Origin: Lederbergia panacisoli
GTDB taxonomy: Bacteria > Bacillota > Bacilli > Bacillales > Bacillaceae_C
Direction: 5' to 3'
DNA: 36,769 nt
NCBI RefSeq assembly: GCF_024626525.1
Contig: NZ_JANJGU010000023.1
Location: 1-36,769 of the forward strand
This document shows, piece after piece, positions 34,516-36,769 of this stretch. A program made the position numbers and the translations under genes. Position 1 is the first letter of the stretch. Every line of letters begins with the position of its first letter. Below the pieces are notes generated by a model. That model worked only from the letters and a program-made list of their open reading frames with translations. It ran no database searches and had not been told where the DNA came from.

Positions 34516-34584
34516 CTTCATATAATCCCATAAATATGGTATGGGAGTCTCTACGAGGCCACCTTAAATGGCTTTACTATGAAG
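34516..34584 (+). ncRNA. Purine (guanine-class) riboswitch aptamer
   Basis: P1 is closed by CTTCAT (34516-34521) and ATGAAG (34579-34584). The conserved core segments TATAATCC, ATATGGTATGGGAG, GTCTCTAC, and TTAAAT are all present in the right order, with two short P2/P3 hairpins. The J3/1 specificity base is C (34577, in TTTACTATG), which pairs with guanine, not adenine. It lies upstream of GMP synthase, so excess guanine should lower guaA. Confidence 0.95.
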
Positions 34585-34683
34585 GCAGGTCTTTCCAATG
34601 GACAAGCACATCCTTTGTTTTGTCTTCTTTAATACTGGAATTCTGCCTTCTTAGTAATAGGAGGCGGAGTTCCAGTTTTTTAA
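34581..34683 (+). terminator. Riboswitch expression platform (antiterminator and terminator)
   Basis: Terminator: a 16-bp stem (34635-34650 with 34660-34675, some G-U pairs), loop TTAGTAATA, then TTTTTT. Antiterminator: GAAGGCAG (34581-34588), which begins inside the 3' strand of P1, is exactly complementary to CTGCCTTC (34643-34650) in the 5' arm of the terminator. Ligand binding holds P1 and so frees the terminator, giving a transcriptional OFF switch. Confidence 0.92.
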
Positions 34684-34708
34684 TTTTAAAGAAGATGGAG
34701 GATCTTAC

Positions 34709-36262
34709 ATGCCTGGAAAAACAGAATTGCATAATCAGGAAATGATTGTAGTTTTAGACTTTGGAAGTCAATATAATCAGCTGATTACTAGAAGAATCCG
34801 CGAATTTGGCGTTTATAGCGAGTTGCACCCACATACGATCTCAGCTGAAGAAATTAAAGAAATGAATCCAAAAGGTATTATTTTATCTGGCGGACCGAAT
34901 AGCGTTTACTCTGAAAGTGCATTTCGATGTGATGAAAAACTATTTGATTTAGGGGTTCCTGTTTTCGGTATTTGCTACGGAATGCAGCTCATGACTGTTC
35001 ATTTCGGTGGAAATGTAGAGCGAGCAAAAGGTCGTGAATATGGAAAAGCGTTGATACAGATTGAAGAAGGAGCTTCTTTATTTAAAGGTCTTCCGAACGA
35101 ACAAGTTGTTTGGATGAGCCATGGTGATCTAGTTCGGAATGCGCCTGAAGGATTTTCGATTGATGCTACAAACCCATCATGTCCAATCGCAGCAATGAGC
35201 AATGAAGAAAAGCAATTGTATGCCGTACAATTTCACCCTGAGGTTCGCCATTCAATCCACGGCAATGAAATATTAAAAAACTTCGTATTTGAAATTTGTG
35301 GCTGTAAAGGCGACTGGACGATGGGGAACTTCATTGAAGTAGAAATGGAGAAAATTCGCCAAGAGGTTGGAGATAAGAAAGTGTTATGTGCTTTAAGCGG
35401 CGGCGTGGATTCTTCAGTAGTAGCCGTGTTAATTCATAAAGCAATTGGTGACCAGCTAACATGTATTTTTGTCGATCATGGCTTGCTTCGTAAAGGTGAG
35501 GCAGACAGTGTCATGAAGACTTTTAGCGAAGGATTCCACATGAATGTTATTAAGGTCGATGCAAGTGATCGTTTTCTTGGTAAATTAAAAGGTGTTTCGG
35601 ATCCAGAGCAAAAACGTAAAATTATCGGCAACGAATTTATTTACGTTTTTGACGATGAGGCAACAAAACTTGAAGGCATTGACTTTTTAGCCCAAGGCAC
35701 ACTTTATACTGATATTATAGAAAGTGGAACTGCAACAGCACAAACAATCAAATCGCATCATAACGTAGGCGGATTGCCAGAGGATATGCAATTTAAATTG
35801 ATTGAACCACTTAATACTTTGTTTAAAGACGAGGTAAGGGCACTAGGAACGGAGCTCGGTATTCCGGATGATATCGTTTGGCGGCAACCTTTCCCAGGTC
35901 CAGGCTTAGGCATTCGAATTCTCGGTGAAGTTACTGATGATAAGCTCGAAATTGTACGCGAATCTGATTTTATTTTACGTGAGGAAATTAAAAAAGCTGG
36001 CTTGGAACGAGAAATTTGGCAATACTTCACAGTGCTGCCTGATATCCGAAGTGTTGGTGTAATGGGTGATTCCCGTACGTATGACCACACAATCGGAATA
36101 AGAGCCGTAACATCGATTGATGGAATGACTTCTGATTGGGCGAGAATCCCATGGGATGTTCTTGAAAAAATCTCTACTAGAATCGTTAACGAAGTAGAGC
36201 ATGTAAACCGGGTTGTTTATGACATTACGAGTAAACCGCCTGCGACGATAGAGTGGGAATAA
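34709..36262 (+). CDS. guaA: GMP synthase (glutamine-hydrolysing)
   Basis: Converts XMP to GMP using ATP and glutamine. The 517-aa length fits the two-domain enzyme. The class I amidotransferase has Cys89 in FGICYGMQ, and His176 and Glu178 in QFHPEVR. The ATP pyrophosphatase has the P-loop SGGVDSS (230-236), [13 protein letters not shown], and the C-terminal dimer domain with [12 protein letters not shown] and the closing [14 protein letters not shown] lies before the ATG at 34709. It is controlled by the guanine riboswitch just upstream and is followed by a terminator and an rRNA operon. Confidence 0.97.
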   Translation: MPGKTELHNQEMIVVLDFGSQYNQLITRRIREFGVYSELHPHTISAEEIKEMNPKGIILSGGPNSVYSESAFRCDEKLFDLGVPVFGICYGMQLMTVHFGGNVERAKGREYGKALIQIEEGASLFKGLPNEQVVWMSHGDLVRNAPEGFSIDATNPSCPIAAMSNEEKQLYAVQFHPEVRHSIHGNEILKNFVFEICGCKGDWTMGNFIEVEMEKIRQEVGDKKVLCALSGGVDSSVVAVLIHKAIGDQLTCIFVDHGLLRKGEADSVMKTFSEGFHMNVIKVDASDRFLGKLKGVSDPEQKRKIIGNEFIYVFDDEATKLEGIDFLAQGTLYTDIIESGTATAQTIKSHHNVGGLPEDMQFKLIEPLNTLFKDEVRALGTELGIPDDIVWRQPFPGPGLGIRILGEVTDDKLEIVRESDFILREEIKKAGLEREIWQYFTVLPDIRSVGVMGDSRTYDHTIGIRAVTSIDGMTSDWARIPWDVLEKISTRIVNEVEHVNRVVYDITSKPPATIEWE

Positions 36263-36279
36263 TAAAATCTTCCGATGGT

Positions 36280-36311
36280 AGACCTATTGGCATATGCTGA
36301 TAGGTCTTTTG
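36280..36311 (+). terminator. Intrinsic terminator after guaA
   Basis: Stem AGACCTAT (36280-36287) with ATAGGTCT (36300-36307), an inner GCATATGC palindrome, then TTTT. Confidence 0.82.
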
Positions 36312-36355
36312 TTATATTAGGATAATAATGGAATTAAAATTATTGTGTAAATGAA

Positions 36356-36384
36356 TTGACGAGATGCTTGGAAGATGGTACTAT
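36356..36384 (+). promoter_or_regulatory. rRNA operon promoter P1
   Basis: TTGACG (36356-36361), 17-bp spacer, TACTAT (36379-36384), about 190 bp before 16S rRNA. Tandem sigma-A promoters are usual for Bacillus rrn operons. Confidence 0.65.
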
Positions 36385-36434
36385 AAGTAAACAGTCATCA
36401 GCGAATAACATTTTAAAAATATTATTCAAAAAGC

Positions 36435-36463
36435 TTGACTGTTGATTTAATAAATGATATATT
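36435..36463 (+). promoter_or_regulatory. rRNA operon promoter P2
   Basis: TTGACT (36435-36440), 17-bp spacer, TATATT (36458-36463). It is the closer of the two to the 16S gene and nearly consensus. Confidence 0.78.
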
Positions 36464-36571
36464 AATAGAGTTCGCTTCTGAAGCGAAACGCAAGTTTGAT
36501 CTTTGAAAACTGAACGAAACGAAGCGTTAAAAATAATTTTTGCAAGACCAGCTAATGAGCTAACAAACTAC
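36464..36571 (+). promoter_or_regulatory. rRNA leader with hairpin and boxA-like element
   Basis: The leader has a TTCGCTT/AAGCGAA hairpin (36471-36487) and TGATCTTTGAAAAC (36497-36510). The latter resembles the conserved Bacillus rrn leader sequence that contains boxA for antitermination. No tRNA is present in this leader. Confidence 0.65.
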
Positions 36572-36769
36572 TTTAATGAGAGTTTGATCCTGGCTCAGGA
36601 CGAACGCTGGCGGCGTGCCTAATACATGCAAGTCGAGCGGACTTTTGGGAGCTTGCTCCCAAAAGTTAGCGGCGGACGGGTGAGTAACACGTGGGCAACC
36701 TGCCTGTAAGACTGGGATAACTTCGGGAAACCGGAGCTAATACCGGATAACTTCTTTTCTCGCATGAGG
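36572..36769 (+). rRNA. rrs: 16S ribosomal RNA, 5' part (cut by the window end)
   Basis: The universal 5' sequence AGAGTTTGATCCTGGCTCAG begins at 36579 (E. coli position 8), so the mature 5' end is near 36572. It continues with CGAACGCTGGCGGCGTGCC and the V1 hairpin, whose arms GACTTTTGGGAGC and GCTCCCAAAAGTT are perfectly paired. The text fits Bacillaceae. The gene runs out of the window. Confidence 0.98.

Overview
The window looks like a chromosomal segment of an aerobic, low-GC, spore-forming member of the Bacillaceae. The reasons are the AGGAGG-type ribosome binding sites, the frequent TTG and GTG starts, a YjcZ-type small sporulation protein with a sigma-K-like promoter, the yeaC-yeaD-yebA-guaA gene order known from Bacillus subtilis, and a Bacillus-type 16S rRNA start at the right edge. 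No prophage, insertion sequence, CRISPR array or tRNA was seen. Genus was not assigned.

Left part (1-9716): mostly single housekeeping or accessory genes with their own terminators. They are a small unknown gene (-), histidinol-phosphatase hisJ, an aldose-1-epimerase-like protein, a secreted alkaline phosphatase, an alpha/beta hydrolase, a short-type aconitase with a 58-aa zinc-ribbon-like protein, a DUF421 membrane protein (-), a 49-aa charged protein, a family-4-like uracil-DNA glycosylase, a YjcZ sporulation peptide (-) and a DUF1906 glycosidase-like lipid-anchored or membrane-anchored protein.

Centre (9998-22316): one long apparent operon for a monoderm Tad/Flp pilus. Its order is a 243-aa unknown gene, cpaB, cpaE-like ATPase, tadA/cpaF, tadB, tadC, then about 700 bp of nested tandem repeat, then flp pilin, tadE, a tadG-like gene, a VWA-domain lipoprotein, a 454-aa multi-membrane protein, a 93-aa membrane protein and a 310-aa soluble protein. 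A sigma-A-like promoter precedes it and a strong hairpin ends it. The last three genes and the first have no family I recognise. No prepilin peptidase or secretin is present. The repeat is organised as about 34 monomers of 19-21 bp in an 82-bp four-monomer higher-order unit, and lies exactly between the assembly motor module and the pilin module.

Right part (22318-36769): a DUF3231 gene (-); a CUT1 sugar ABC importer (lipoprotein plus two permeases, no ATPase); an NAD salvage operon (HAD hydrolase, pncA, pncB, nadE) that turns nicotinamide into NAD; the MoxR/DUF58/transglutaminase trio; a guanine-class purine riboswitch with terminator and exactly complementary antiterminator in front of guaA; and tandem rRNA promoters leading into a truncated 16S rRNA gene.

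A dispersed palindromic repeat with the core GTGCCTGGCAC occurs in three intergenic gaps (9719-9808, 22913-22988, 26274-26315). It resembles REP/BIME elements. The best candidate for something not well described is the Tad locus with its repeat spacer and its tail of unknown membrane and cytosolic genes.
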